In this document: piece by piece, positions 25,629-36,153 of the stretch
Layout of the letters: the number at the start of each line of letters is the position of its first letter
Position numbering within the stretch: position 1 is the first letter of the stretch
Source: Alteromonas stellipolaris
GTDB lineage: Bacteria; Pseudomonadota; Gammaproteobacteria; Enterobacterales; Alteromonadaceae
Assembly: GCF_001562115.1 (NCBI RefSeq)
Contig: NZ_CP013926.1
Location: 2,170,001-2,234,000, forward strand
Direction: 5' to 3'
DNA length: 64,000 bases
Notes under the pieces: generated by a model
What the model saw: the letters and a program-made list of their open reading frames with translations, nothing else
Database searches by the model: none
What the model was told of the DNA's origin: nothing
Position numbers and translations under genes: made by a program

Positions 25629-26210
25629 CTATAGAACCTGCGCGTTCATTTTCATCGTTAGTTCGGCGGTTTGTTTACCCAAGTTTTTAAGTTGTTTGAT
25701 GGTTTTCTCGTCGGTAATTACGCCGCTATCATCCATTAAGGTATTCACTTTGGCTACAGCAAGTTGTGCGGGTAACACCGTCACGCCTATGTTTGCCAGC
25801 AACATGCGTAAAACCACCAATACCCTCATTCCGCCCAAACCACCAGCCGATGCAGCCATAATCCCTGCGGTCTTGCCTTTAAAAGCCTGCATGGGTTTAT
25901 CACCTTCTTCCATTCGACTAGCCCAATCAATAGCATTTTTGAGCAATGCGGGGTAACTCGAATTGTACTCTGGTGAGGCAATCAAGAAACCATCATGTTC
26001 AGTTAATAACCGCTTAAAGCCTCTCGCATTTTCTGGTACGCCTGACTTGCCCTCTTCATCTTCATTATAAATAGGCATCGGATAATCAGCTAGATTAACG
26101 ACAGTAACTTTAGCGCCTGACTCCCTTGCGCCTTCAGCAGCAATCTCTAGTATTGCTTGATTAAATGAGCCGTTCCGCGTACTGCCAGAAAAAGCGAGTA
26201 GCCTTGTCAT
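25629..26210 (-). CDS. NADPH-dependent FMN reductase (flavodoxin-fold)
   Basis: A 193-aa protein of the NADPH-dependent FMN/azo/chromate reductase family. The FMN phosphate loop is FSGSTRNGSFN near the N-terminus, followed by LIASPEYNSSYPALLKNAIDWASR and MAASAGGLGG. The longest frame begins 18 codons upstream, but MTRLLAFSGS at 26210 has an AGGA site at suitable spacing and gives the normal family start. It is cytosolic; the physiological acceptor is unknown. It stands alone, converging on the LysR gene. Confidence 0.88.
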   Translation of the reverse strand: MTRLLAFSGSTRNGSFNQAILEIAAEGARESGAKVTVVNLADYPMPIYNEDEEGKSGVPENARGFKRLLTEHDGFLIASPEYNSSYPALLKNAIDWASRMEEGDKPMQAFKGKTAGIMAASAGGLGGMRVLVVLRMLLANIGVTVLPAQLAVAKVNTLMDDSGVITDEKTIKQLKNLGKQTAELTMKMNAQVL

Positions 26211-26546
26211 ATTATAAATTCCTATATTAGGGCTATGCAAAATAAACATATTGTAGCAAGTCACACTACTACATTATTAATAAAAAATTGCGAGCGATAA
26301 GCCAATTATTTAATCGTTATTGTAAAGCAACTTCGGTATTCTATGAATAAACACTCCGCAACCAGAGCGGCAAAGTTAAATTAAATCAACATGTTAATAA
26401 GAATTACCGCTTTTATAGTATTGTTACTATACTTATGCAAATTGTCGGCGCATTTAAAGGCCACGCACTGTTCGATATGGTTATACACTACGATAAATCT
26501 TCACGTTTTCGTAGTAACCTTGGTTAAATGGATTTAGAAAAACTAC

Positions 26547-29500
26547 ATGGCGTACCTTTTTCAGTCACTTCAGTCGAGAATAATTCTTCTCATCGTTATG
26601 GTTGCATTACCAGGGTTGGTTGGCGTTTTTTACGACTCATACATTGAAAGAGAGCGAGCTGTAGAAGCAGCTATAAGCCAATCCGTAAATACCGCCAACG
26701 CCACCTCAAAATTTCAATCTACGTTGCTTGATAAAACACGTATTTTTCTGCAAAACCTCTCCAGTTTCGATGCGGTTAAAAATCCTGACTCACAAATATG
26801 CAGTGCATTTCTCTCCGACGTACTCAAAGTAAATAGTAATTATATTAATCTAGGTGCACCAAGAGCAGATGGCGAACTCCTGTGTAATGCCCGCGCCATC
26901 AAAACACCAATCAACGTCTACGATCGCCCTTATATTCAAGAGGCGCTAGCTACTCGAGATTTTTCTATAGGTGAGTTTCAAATTGACCGGGCAACTAACC
27001 TTACCAGCGTAAATTTCGCTTACCCGGTAATGAGTGCTACAAGCGATACTGTGGTGGCATTGGTGGTGGCAGTCATCTCACTAGAATGGTGGAGTGAAGT
27101 ACTGTCAGAGTCTCATTTACCCAATAATACCGTTGCTTACATTACCGATAGAGAAAATCAAATTGTTGCTGCATATCCGACGAACAACAACCTGTTAGGA
27201 GCGTCATTAGAAACGGGCAGCGTGGCAATAGCTAACTCAAATATTGCATTTGTTGACAGCGCTTTTATTAGCAATGATCCTTATCAACGAGTATATGTAA
27301 AACGCCCGTTGTTTGAAGGTGGTCGGCAAATTAATATTACGGTAGGCATACCACTTAAACAAACCCTTGAGGTCATAAATGAGCGACTGATTAACACGGC
27401 TGGAATTTTGACCGCACTAGTAATGGTACTCGTGGGTGTCTCAGTATGGAGCGTGCGAAGAAACGTACTAAAACCCATTCGCACCTTGCTTCACTCTACT
27501 AAAGCCCTTGCTGAAGGCAAAGACATAAGTGACGCGCCTTTGCATGGTAGTGTTGAGCTAGTGAAATTACAGCAACGCTTCACCTCTATGGCAAAAACAC
27601 GGCTAGAGGCAGAAAAACGACTTATCGATAGCCAAGCTTCCTTGCTGGAAAGCAAAAACATACTAGCGAGCCATATTGAAAATACCCCTCTAGGGTGCAT
27701 TACTTGGAACACTCAGCTTATTTGTACCGATTGGAACAAATCGGCAGAATTTATCTTTGGCTATAAAAAAGAAGAAGCAATTGGAAAACATGCCTCAGAC
27801 CTCATCATCCCCCTAGAACGTCGGGCTGAAATAGATGACGCATTTGCTCAACTTATTAAGAGAAAGGCACCAAAGCGAAAAATTAATAAAAACGTGACTA
27901 AGTTTCGCCACCCCATTATCTGTGAATGGTATAGCACGCCCATTCTTGATCTGACTGGTAACGTAATAAGCGTCACCTCTTTAGTTCAAGATATTACTAA
28001 GAACAAGCATTTAGAAGAAAAACTAAAACTATCAGCAAGTGTTTTTTCTCACGCACGAGAAGGCATATTCATCACCGATAGCTGCGCAAACATCATCGAC
28101 GTGAACAAAACCTTTGTAGATATAACAGGCTATAAACGAAACGAAGTGTTAGGCAAAAAGCCCAGTATATTTAAGTCGGGAAAACAGTCTCCTGAGTTTT
28201 ACCGTCATCTATGGTCATCGATTGTTAACAAAGGTTACTGGGCAGGAGAAATTTGGAACAAACGGAAAAATCATGAAGTTTACGCCCAACTATTAACCGT
28301 TAGCGCAGTTAATGACGATGAAGGCAATGTAAAAAACTACATCGCTATTTTTAGCGACATTTCTGAAGCCAAAGAGCAGCAACATAAATTAGAACATATG
28401 GCTCATTATGACGTATTGACTAATTTACCCAACCGATCGTTGCTTGCCGAGCGGTTAGACAAAGCATTGTCTCATTGCAAATCCGATAAAGGGTTTGTGG
28501 CCGTGGCACTCCTCGATTTAGATGGATTTAAGGAAATAAATGATAGTTTTGGACATAGCGTAGGCGACGAACTACTTGTCATTTTGGCTCATCGTTTGAA
28601 AGCAACATTGCGAGAGTGTGACACTATTTCACGCTTTGGTGGTGACGAATTTGTTGCGGTATTAGCAAATTTAAAACAGCCCCAAGATTTTGCTGCTATC
28701 GTAAAGAGTATGCTTAGAGTTGCATCAGAACCGGTAAAAATTGGTGAGCACCAGCTTAAAGTATCTGCCAGTATTGGCGTTACGCTTTACCCTGCAGATG
28801 ACACCGATGCTGATCAGCTTATCCGCCACGCCGACCAAGCGATGTACGTGGCAAAACAGAAAGGCAAAAACTGCTATCACTTATTTGATATAGAGTCTGA
28901 GGGCGCGATAAAAGCACGTCATGAAATACTCCAGAGCATAACTACAGCCTTACACAACCGAGAGTTCGTGCTTTACTATCAGCCGAAAGTGAATATGCGC
29001 ACTGGGGAAATGATTGGCGCAGAGGCCCTTATTCGTTGGAAACATCCCGTTGAAGGCATACTCTCCCCTGCAGCTTTTTTACCGTTTATTGAAAATCATC
29101 AGCTCAGTATAGATATTGGTGAGTGGGTGATAGAAGAGTCATTGCAGCAATTTAGTCGCTGGAAGGAATTAGGGGTTCACATTCCTATTAGTGTGAATAT
29201 TTCTGCGTTGCAGATTCAGCAAAGAAATTTTCCTATTCGCTTAGCTCGTCTGTTGTCTAAAGTACCCAATGTTCCCCCTGAGGCGTTTCAGTTAGAAGTA
29301 TTAGAAACCAGTAAGCTAGGTGATATTAAAAAAGTCGCGGAAATTATGGATGATTGCGTAAAGCTAGGGGTCACGTTCGCCATTGATGACTTTGGAACAG
29401 GTTATTCCTCTCTCACTTACTTAAGACGATTGCCGGCAAAAGTTATTAAGGTGGATCAAACCTTTGTGCGTGATATGTTAATCGACCCAGAAGATAGAAC

Positions 29501-29735
29501 CATTGTTGTAGGGGTGATCGCACTTGCTAAATCGTTTAATCGAGATGTTATTGCTGAAGGAGTAGAAACTATTGCTCATGGCACATCTCTGTTAGCTTTG
29601 GGTTGCGAACTGGCGCAAGGATATGGGATTGCTCGACCTATGCCCGCCACGGATATGCCTGATTGGATAGCACATTGGTCCACTAAAACCGAATGGACAT
29701 CCCCTTCACTACAGCTTCTCGATAACAAGTCATAA
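26547..29735 (+). CDS. Membrane GGDEF-EAL cyclic-di-GMP protein with dCache and two PAS domains
   Basis: A 1062-aa inner-membrane protein. The order is: membrane helix (about 10-29), extracytoplasmic dCache-like sensor (about 30-275), helix (about 278-298), HAMP (300-350), PAS (about 370-490), PAS (about 500-615), GGDEF domain with intact GGDEF near 697 and an RxxD inhibitory site (RECD) five residues before it, and EAL domain with EALIRWKHP near 825, IDDFGTGYSSL and IAEGVET. Both catalytic motifs are intact, so it may synthesise and degrade c-di-GMP, or use one domain as a sensor. It is monocistronic; a bidirectional terminator follows. Confidence 0.92.
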   Translation: MAYLFQSLQSRIILLIVMVALPGLVGVFYDSYIERERAVEAAISQSVNTANATSKFQSTLLDKTRIFLQNLSSFDAVKNPDSQICSAFLSDVLKVNSNYINLGAPRADGELLCNARAIKTPINVYDRPYIQEALATRDFSIGEFQIDRATNLTSVNFAYPVMSATSDTVVALVVAVISLEWWSEVLSESHLPNNTVAYITDRENQIVAAYPTNNNLLGASLETGSVAIANSNIAFVDSAFISNDPYQRVYVKRPLFEGGRQINITVGIPLKQTLEVINERLINTAGILTALVMVLVGVSVWSVRRNVLKPIRTLLHSTKALAEGKDISDAPLHGSVELVKLQQRFTSMAKTRLEAEKRLIDSQASLLESKNILASHIENTPLGCITWNTQLICTDWNKSAEFIFGYKKEEAIGKHASDLIIPLERRAEIDDAFAQLIKRKAPKRKINKNVTKFRHPIICEWYSTPILDLTGNVISVTSLVQDITKNKHLEEKLKLSASVFSHAREGIFITDSCANIIDVNKTFVDITGYKRNEVLGKKPSIFKSGKQSPEFYRHLWSSIVNKGYWAGEIWNKRKNHEVYAQLLTVSAVNDDEGNVKNYIAIFSDISEAKEQQHKLEHMAHYDVLTNLPNRSLLAERLDKALSHCKSDKGFVAVALLDLDGFKEINDSFGHSVGDELLVILAHRLKATLRECDTISRFGGDEFVAVLANLKQPQDFAAIVKSMLRVASEPVKIGEHQLKVSASIGVTLYPADDTDADQLIRHADQAMYVAKQKGKNCYHLFDIESEGAIKARHEILQSITTALHNREFVLYYQPKVNMRTGEMIGAEALIRWKHPVEGILSPAAFLPFIENHQLSIDIGEWVIEESLQQFSRWKELGVHIPISVNISALQIQQRNFPIRLARLLSKVPNVPPEAFQLEVLETSKLGDIKKVAEIMDDCVKLGVTFAIDDFGTGYSSLTYLRRLPAKVIKVDQTFVRDMLIDPEDRTIVVGVIALAKSFNRDVIAEGVETIAHGTSLLALGCELAQGYGIARPMPATDMPDWIAHWSTKTEWTSPSLQLLDNKS

Positions 29736-29766
29736 AAAAGGCCGACACGCGTGTCAGCCTTTTTTA
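29734..29766. terminator. Bidirectional intrinsic terminator
   Basis: A run of A, a GGC-GACACG/CGTGTC-GCC stem with one mismatch, then a run of T. It serves both the GGDEF-EAL gene (plus) and argS (minus), which converge here. Confidence 0.85.
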
Positions 29767-29832
29767 AATACCATAGCACAATGACTATCTCTGTTCGAAA
29801 ATCAAATGCCGATATCGTGTATGTTATCCGAG

Positions 29833-31563
29833 TTACATTCTTTCAAGAGTTTCAATACCCAACAAGTTCAAGCCTTGGCTTAACGTGCTAGCCACAAGTG
29901 CTGATAAGGCCAGACGGCTGTCTCGTACTTCCAGTTCAATGCCGTCTTTTAGCATTGGGCAGGCTTCGTAGAAGCTCATGAAGGCGCTGGCTAGTTCGTA
30001 CAAGTATGTGCACAATACATGTGGCGTAGCATCACGTGATACCAAGCCTACCACTTCTTCAAACTGCAATAACAGTACCGACAACGCGTGTTCTTGTTTT
30101 TCAACAATATTGATATCTACTGGCATGGTTTCAATAGCAACACCTGCTTTTCTGAATAAGCTTTTAACCCGCGTGTAAGCGTATTGCAAATACGGAGCGG
30201 TATTTCCTTCAAAGCTCAACATGGTGTCCCAGTTAAACATATAGTCAGTGGTACGGTTTTTACTTAAATCGGCATATTTTACTGCGCCGATACCTACTTT
30301 ACGGGCAACTTCCGCTAATTCGTCTTCTGATAAATCGTTGTCACGCTCGGCAATCAATTTACCAGCACGTTCTACTGCTTCATCTAATAATTCAACCAGT
30401 TTAACCGTACCGCCGGTACGTGTTTTAAATGGCTTACCATCACTGCCTAACATCATGCCAAATGGGCAGTGTTCGTAGGTTTGTGCCTCTTCCATGAATC
30501 CTGCTTTACGACCTACTATTTCGGTTTGCTTGAAATGTAGCGCTTGGCGAGCATCAGTAAGAATAAGCGTTCTGTCGGCGTTCAACGTACCACTACGATA
30601 GCGCATGGCGGCCAAATCTGTGGTGGCATATAAATATCCGCCACCAGATTTTTGTACAATATAAACCGCAGGATTGCCTTCTTTGTCGGCCAACTCAGGA
30701 ATAAATACTACTTGAGCGCCTTGGTCCTCTACTGCAATACCTTTTTCTTTTAGCTCGCTGATTACATTAGCTAAATCGTGATTATAGGCAGACTCACCCA
30801 TAATATCAGCACGGGTTAAGCTTACGTTTAATTTCTTATAAACGTCTTCAGAGTGTGCAATAGACACATCAATGAATTTTTCCCATAAGCTCAGGCATTT
30901 TTCATCACCGCCTTGAAGCTTAACCACGTATTCACGGGCACGATCGGCAAAGCCTTCTTCGTCATCAAAACGCACTTTTGCTTCACGGTAAAAGTCTTCT
31001 AAATCGGATAACGCCGTTTCAGCCACTTCTTGTTCTAACTTGTCTGACAAATGCGCCAGCAACATACCAAACTGCGTACCCCAGTCACCCATGTGATTTT
31101 GGCGAATGACTTTATGGCCTAAAAACTCTAATACCTTCACCACAGCATCACCAATAATGGTGGTACGTAGGTGCCCTACGTGCATTTCTTTAGCTAGGTT
31201 TGGAGAAGAGTAATCTACCACCACGGTATGCTCTGGCGATTTTGCTACGCCAATGCGTGGGTCGTGTAACGCTAGCTCACACTGATTTGCCAGCCACTCG
31301 TTGTTCAAATGAACATTGATAAAGCCTGGGCCAGCCACTTCTAGTTTACTGGCTACATCGTCAAGTTTTACAATCTCAACAATCTTTTCTGCAATATCGC
31401 GAGGCTTTTGTCTAAGTTGTTTCGCCAACGCCATTGCGCCATTGAATTGATATTCACCAAATTCAGGACGAGCACTGCGCGATACAGGAATAGGTGCGTT
31501 TTCAACACCCATTGTTTCTAAAGCTTCACTAAATCGATTAATTAATAATGCATGTATATTCAT
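29833..31563 (-). CDS. argS: Arginyl-tRNA synthetase
   Basis: A 576-aa class I synthetase (E. coli 577 aa). It has the N-terminal Add-1 domain (about 1-105), the HIGH signature as HVGH in NLAKEMHVGHLRTT, the Rossmann core with GRKAGF and the FKTRTGG segment that replaces KMSKS in most ArgRS, and an all-helical anticodon-binding domain at the end (about 450-576: LQYAYTRVKSLFRKAG). It is downstream of prfC by 14 bp on the same strand and may be cotranscribed. Confidence 0.97.
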   Translation of the reverse strand: MNIHALLINRFSEALETMGVENAPIPVSRSARPEFGEYQFNGAMALAKQLRQKPRDIAEKIVEIVKLDDVASKLEVAGPGFINVHLNNEWLANQCELALHDPRIGVAKSPEHTVVVDYSSPNLAKEMHVGHLRTTIIGDAVVKVLEFLGHKVIRQNHMGDWGTQFGMLLAHLSDKLEQEVAETALSDLEDFYREAKVRFDDEEGFADRAREYVVKLQGGDEKCLSLWEKFIDVSIAHSEDVYKKLNVSLTRADIMGESAYNHDLANVISELKEKGIAVEDQGAQVVFIPELADKEGNPAVYIVQKSGGGYLYATTDLAAMRYRSGTLNADRTLILTDARQALHFKQTEIVGRKAGFMEEAQTYEHCPFGMMLGSDGKPFKTRTGGTVKLVELLDEAVERAGKLIAERDNDLSEDELAEVARKVGIGAVKYADLSKNRTTDYMFNWDTMLSFEGNTAPYLQYAYTRVKSLFRKAGVAIETMPVDINIVEKQEHALSVLLLQFEEVVGLVSRDATPHVLCTYLYELASAFMSFYEACPMLKDGIELEVRDSRLALSALVASTLSQGLNLLGIETLERM

Positions 31564-31577
31564 AGTTGTTCTTTATC

Positions 31578-33167
31578 TTAATTTTCGCGCGTGTTTTTAA
31601 ATTCGATGTCTGGATAACGTTCTTGAGACAGCTGTAAGTTCACTCTAGTAGGCGCGATATACGTAAGATTATCGCCACCATCTAGTGCAAGGTTTTGCTC
31701 ACCCTTGCGGCGGAATTCATCCAGCTTTTTCTCGTCTTTACAGTACACCCATCGGGCTGTGTTTACGTTTATGTGCTCGTACAACGCATCAACATTGTAT
31801 TCTGCCTTCAAGCGGGCGACGACGACATCAAACTGAAGCACACCTACCGCACCTACAATTAGGTCATTATTGGCAAGCGGCCTAAATACCTGAACCGCAC
31901 CTTCTTCAGAAAGCTGGATAAGACCTTTAAGCAATTGCTTCTGTTTTAGCGGATCGCGCAATCGAATGCGCTTAAATAGTTCTGGTGCGAAGTTAGGAAT
32001 ACCACTGAAGCGATAGTTATCGCCTGAGGTAAAGGTATCGCCAATTCGAATGGTACCGTGGTTATGCAGGCCAATAATATCTCCCGCATACGCCTCTTCA
32101 AGCAAGGCTCTATCGCCGGCTAAAAAGGTTAATGCATCAGAAATACGCACGTCTTTACCAAGTCGTGAATGGCGCATTTTCATGCCCTTCTCGTACTTGC
32201 CAGACACAATACGGCAAAACGCGATACGGTCACGATGCTTAGGATCCATGTTCGCCTGTATTTTGAATACAAAACCACTGAACTTGGTATCTGTCGATTC
32301 AACGGGGTTTTCGTCAGTCTCACGGCCTTGGGGCGCTGGTGCCCATTCAATCATGCCATCAAGCATATGATCGACACCAAAATTACCCAATGCGGTACCG
32401 AAAAATACTGGCGTAAGCTGGCCGTCTAAAAAGAGCTCTTTATCAAAGTCGTTTGATGCACCGCGCACAAGCTCTAGCTCGTCACGTAAAGTTTCAGCTA
32501 GGTCGCTGCCAATGGCATCTTCAAGTTCAGGGTTATCTAACCCTTTTAAGATACGAACTTCTTGAATGGTGTGCCCATGGCCACTTTGGTACAAAATAAC
32601 TTCATCACGATAAAGGTGATAAACCCCTTTAAAGCTTTTACCGCAACCGATTGGCCAGGTAATAGGTGCGCAAAGAATATCGAGTTCGCTCTCAACTTCA
32701 TCCATCACTTCTAATGGATCGCGTATATCGCGGTCGAGCTTGTTCATAAAGGTCAAGATAGGAGTGTCACGTAAACGCGTGACTTCCATCAATTTACGGG
32801 TTCTATCCTCTACCCCTTTCGCGGCATCGATAACCATTAAGCAAGAGTCAACAGCGGTAAGCGTACGGTAGGTATCTTCCGAGAAATCTTCGTGTCCAGG
32901 CGTATCCAGTAAATTAACCAGATGGTCGTTGTAAGGAAATTGCATTACAGAGGTAGTGACAGATATACCACGCTCTTTTTCCATCTCCATCCAATCTGAT
33001 TTAGCATGTTGGCCAGACTTTTTACCTTTTACCGTACCTGCAGTTTGCAGTGCGTTTCCGAACAACAGTACTTTTTCAGTAATGGTGGTTTTACCCGCAT
33101 CTGGATGCGAGATAATAGCGAATGTTCTTCGCTTATTGATTTCGTTAAGAAAATCGGCATTTGCCAT
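31578..33167 (-). CDS. prfC: Peptide chain release factor 3
   Basis: RF3 is the translational GTPase that recycles RF1 and RF2 from the ribosome. The product is 529 aa, identical in length to E. coli RF3. G1 is SHPDAGKTT, the switch region has [12 protein letters not shown]3 is [14 protein letters not shown] and G4 is MNKLDRD. It is followed by argS. Confidence 0.96.
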   Translation of the reverse strand: MANADFLNEINKRRTFAIISHPDAGKTTITEKVLLFGNALQTAGTVKGKKSGQHAKSDWMEMEKERGISVTTSVMQFPYNDHLVNLLDTPGHEDFSEDTYRTLTAVDSCLMVIDAAKGVEDRTRKLMEVTRLRDTPILTFMNKLDRDIRDPLEVMDEVESELDILCAPITWPIGCGKSFKGVYHLYRDEVILYQSGHGHTIQEVRILKGLDNPELEDAIGSDLAETLRDELELVRGASNDFDKELFLDGQLTPVFFGTALGNFGVDHMLDGMIEWAPAPQGRETDENPVESTDTKFSGFVFKIQANMDPKHRDRIAFCRIVSGKYEKGMKMRHSRLGKDVRISDALTFLAGDRALLEEAYAGDIIGLHNHGTIRIGDTFTSGDNYRFSGIPNFAPELFKRIRLRDPLKQKQLLKGLIQLSEEGAVQVFRPLANNDLIVGAVGVLQFDVVVARLKAEYNVDALYEHINVNTARWVYCKDEKKLDEFRRKGEQNLALDGGDNLTYIAPTRVNLQLSQERYPDIEFKNTREN

Positions 33168-33652
33168 GAAAAATCGATCCCGTTTTCGTACCCGTAATGG
33201 TACTTCAGTCTTGAGTATTTACTCGCTTTGCTTAGTGACGTTCTTACTGTCGTTACTTACTTATGCATACAAGATAACGAAGGGACGCCAAGCATTACGC
33301 CTTCCCCTTTGAAGCCTTCATTGGCACCCAAAAAGTGGAAAGCATTGAGGGAGTATAAAATGCCGCTTATTATACATTTGTGGCAGCTAAAAACACGCTC
33401 TGCTGACGTTTTTCTGATAACTCGTAAATAAATACTGATTGACGGGTAAATTCGTCATTTCAGTAGTGAAAATAGTGCAGGCAAAAGAGCTGATGAAAGA
33501 GATAATTAAAGACGTAGTAGCGGGATTAGTGACCGCGTAGAAAAGAGCGTTGTTAGAGCTGTAGTAAAGTTCCTTTTTAGACGGATATAACTACCGTGGT
33601 GAGAGCGCTAACGAAAAGTTTCATGATCTATTAATATCATGAGCTATTAATC
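33168..33652. other. Intergenic region without a supported gene
   Basis: The 485 bp between prfC and the decayed transporter show no convincing gene. A 15-codon frame (MKEIIKDVVAGLV, 33494 onward) with a fair upstream purine stretch is too short to call. The prfC promoter must lie in the first 100-200 bp on the minus strand. Confidence 0.5.
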
Positions 33653-34030
33653 TCAGAGTCTGGCGGTATCTCGTAACTCCATGCCCTCAACAACCGCACC
33701 ACGTAATACTGAACCAAGTGCAATGCCAATATTAAACGCCGCAATATTTAATCCTAATGCCACATCTACCGCGTTTGGGGTATATCGCTTGGCCAATTTC
33801 ACCACATATACTTGCAAGCCAGGTACATTACCAAAGGCAAATGCGCCTCACACCAATACGGTTAATACAGCATCTACCAGGATGTTCATAGTAAATGTTA
33901 GAGTAAATAGTATGAGCGCGAGGGCAGTAAAAATAATGGCAATAGCACTGGCTACCTTGTCTTTACTTACCAAACCTGTGGCAATGGTAGAACCGATAAA
34001 GAAGCACACGCCATGGGCATTTTCTTCCTC
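33653..34030 (-). pseudogene. Remnant of an MFS efflux transporter
   Basis: The minus-strand frame from about 34030 to the TGA at 33653 encodes MFS pieces: HGVCFFIGSTIATGLVSKDK (middle loop of sugar/drug efflux permeases), then, after an apparent internal deletion, LVDAVLTVLV, an in-frame TGA at 33848-33850 where the family usually has Trp, and GAFAFGNVPGLQVYVVKLAK and LGLNIAAFNIGIALGSVL from the C-terminal half. The N-terminal half is missing. It abuts a LysR-type gene in divergent orientation, the usual layout for such permeases and their regulators, so the transporter has probably been lost while the regulator remains. Confidence 0.8.
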
Positions 34031-34132
34031 AAAAAGTAAGTTTCAGTGCGTGCACTGTGCAGATTGTTTTTGTTGCAAATAAAAGCAACAATGACAAAAT
34101 ATTTTTGTGATTATTGATAAAGTAAAAGCTGA

Positions 34133-35020
34133 ATGAGCGTAAGTGCTAAAACCGAAGACATAGAAGCGTTTGTTGCCGTGGTAGATGCAGGCAGCTTTTC
34201 TCGCGCCGCTGAATTGCTGGGCCAGCAGGTGGCAAAAGTGTCTCGCGCTGTTGGCCGTTTAGAGGATGTCCTTAATGTTACCCTCCTTAACCGTACCACC
34301 CGCCGATTGGAGCTAACCGAAGAAGGTGTAGTCTACCTACAGTACGCCCGCGACAGTTTGAACTTACTAGAAAAAGGCGAAGAAGCGTTACGGCTGCTAA
34401 GCCAAAAGCCTTCTGGGCTATTAAGAGTAGATGCTGCAAGCCCTTTTGTGCTGCATCAGTTAACCCCACTAGTAGGTGAATTTCGTAAAGCGTACCCAGA
34501 GATAAAACTCGATATTACCAGTCACGACAACATAATTGATTTGCTTGAACATAAAACTGATATCGCCATTCGAATTGGTACCCTAAGCGATTCTAATTTG
34601 CACGCAAAGACCTTGGGACGAAGTGCACTTCATTTGGTGGCTAGCCCAGCCTATTTAGCAAATTCTAATATTGATGTGACAATAACGTCATTAGGCGAAC
34701 ATCAGCTCATTGGTTTTTCTAGTGGTGCTAGCTTGAACCGCTGGCCTTTATCAGAAGAGGTAAAACTTAATTTCGATTTAAAGGCATCTAGTGGAGAAAC
34801 CATCAGGCAACTGTGTTTGGCAGGTCAAGGCATTGCCCTACTGTCGCACTTTATGGTGGCGGACGATTTAAAAAACGGAAAACTTGTCAGCGTATTAGGC
34901 GAGCACTTACTTACACCAAACAATCGAGAGCCCGTGCAAGCCGTTTACTACCGAAACAGTGCAGTGTCGTCTCGTATATCGGCTTTTTTAGATTTTATAC
35001 AGCCACGCCTCAAGCTGTAG
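34133..35020 (+). CDS. LysR-family regulator beside a lost MFS transporter
   Basis: A 295-aa regulator: winged helix (about 8-66: AAELLGQQVAKVSRAVGRLEDVLN) and effector domain (about 90-290) of the AaeR/CrgA-like group, with LLRVDAASPFVLHQLTPLV and GQGIALLSHFMVADDL. The gene looks intact. Its probable divergent target at 33653-34030 is a pseudogene, so its remaining regulon is unknown. The start ATG at 34133 has a weak ribosome binding site. It converges on the EamA gene with 28 bp between the stops. Confidence 0.83.
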   Translation: MSVSAKTEDIEAFVAVVDAGSFSRAAELLGQQVAKVSRAVGRLEDVLNVTLLNRTTRRLELTEEGVVYLQYARDSLNLLEKGEEALRLLSQKPSGLLRVDAASPFVLHQLTPLVGEFRKAYPEIKLDITSHDNIIDLLEHKTDIAIRIGTLSDSNLHAKTLGRSALHLVASPAYLANSNIDVTITSLGEHQLIGFSSGASLNRWPLSEEVKLNFDLKASSGETIRQLCLAGQGIALLSHFMVADDLKNGKLVSVLGEHLLTPNNREPVQAVYYRNSAVSSRISAFLDFIQPRLKL

Positions 35021-35048
35021 CGACTTATTTAATTGCCCAGTTTATTTA

Positions 35049-35987
35049 TTAGGTTTGTCCAGGCACCTTGGAGATCAATTTCTTTAGTGCCGACTTTGGC
35101 AACGCGTTGAGGGTAAGTGCACAAAGCATTACAGTGGCGCCAACAATCACCATGGGCAACAAGGTCTCACCTAGTAACAGCACCGAGCTTACGTAACCAA
35201 TGATTGGCGTTAGCGTGCTAATAAGTACTATTCGCTCAGGCGGAAGCTTAGGCCCTGCAGACACCATAAGACCAAAACCCAACCCAGTAGCGATTGGTCC
35301 AATGTAAGATAGTGACAACCAACCTCGCACCCCGTATTCAGCAAAATTGGGGACCCCCTCAATAGCACACGCAATCGCTAGCATTACTAATCCAGCCAAC
35401 GCGAATTGCCAAAACACCGCATCAATAACACTCCCATGCCATTTGTGAAATGAAACACGCCTTATAGAGACTGCCCACAACCCCGAAGCTAATAGCATGC
35501 CAAACAAAGGTAACCAAGCACCAGGCTGGCCCGACGCGAACAATATTAAGCCAACGCCAACTGTAGAGATACTCGTCAATACAAAGCGTTTGGCTGCAGG
35601 GCGCTGTCGATACCACACGGTATCAATCACCAGCATCCACAGTGGCGTGGTGTAAATCAAAATACTCGCGGTACCGGCGGGAATGTACTGCAAGCAAACC
35701 GTGATTAACCCCATAGAGCCAATGAACTGCACCAAGGCTACCGTAAAGATAACCGCGCGGTCGGGGCGTGAAAACGTTGGTAATCGTTTTTTAGTGATAA
35801 ACACAAATAAGGCGATAACAGGCAAGGCAAATAATAGCCTGAGCGCCACCATCCAATAAGCACTTACGGAATCTAAACCTAGCTTCATTGCTGGCCAACT
35901 TAAGCCTAAGCACAACACTGAAACAAACAGCATTTTAATGCCTTTTGCTTGAACTGACGGAGGAGGCAACGCAGAAGACATATTCAA
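35049..35987 (-). CDS. EamA/DMT-superfamily transporter
   Basis: A 312-aa inner-membrane protein with about ten predicted helices in two EamA repeats, including the first-repeat landmark GTASILIYTTPLWMLVIDTVWYRQRP and the second-repeat SYIGPIATGLGF and STLTPIIGYVSSVLLLGETL. Members export amino acids, nucleobases or other metabolites; the substrate cannot be told. It has a Pro/Ser-rich cytosolic N-terminus. It is transcribed alone. Confidence 0.86.
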   Translation of the reverse strand: MNMSSALPPPSVQAKGIKMLFVSVLCLGLSWPAMKLGLDSVSAYWMVALRLLFALPVIALFVFITKKRLPTFSRPDRAVIFTVALVQFIGSMGLITVCLQYIPAGTASILIYTTPLWMLVIDTVWYRQRPAAKRFVLTSISTVGVGLILFASGQPGAWLPLFGMLLASGLWAVSIRRVSFHKWHGSVIDAVFWQFALAGLVMLAIACAIEGVPNFAEYGVRGWLSLSYIGPIATGLGFGLMVSAGPKLPPERIVLISTLTPIIGYVSSVLLLGETLLPMVIVGATVMLCALTLNALPKSALKKLISKVPGQT

Positions 35988-36153
35988 TACCTATAAAATG
36001 AAAAAGCATGCGCTATTTCACAAAAATGAGAGCGATAAGTGACGTTTCACCAAGCCGCGCAATATACGCGAATTACCCGGCACCGGATAGAGACCTTAAC
36101 GACGTAATTAGGTGCCTTATCGCGCGTGAAGGCTTAGGTAACTAAAGGTTAGG

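Noticed and set aside
26414..26431. TATAGTA-TTGT-TACTATA repeat upstream of the GGDEF-EAL gene
   Set aside because: AT-only short arms; not distinctive enough to call an operator.
33494..33540. 15-codon frame MKEIIKDVVAGLV
   Set aside because: Too short and without a family; could be leftover coding DNA but cannot be supported.
33681..34082. 133-aa plus-strand frame
   Set aside because: Antisense to the MFS remnant; its composition is a shadow of the permease codons.
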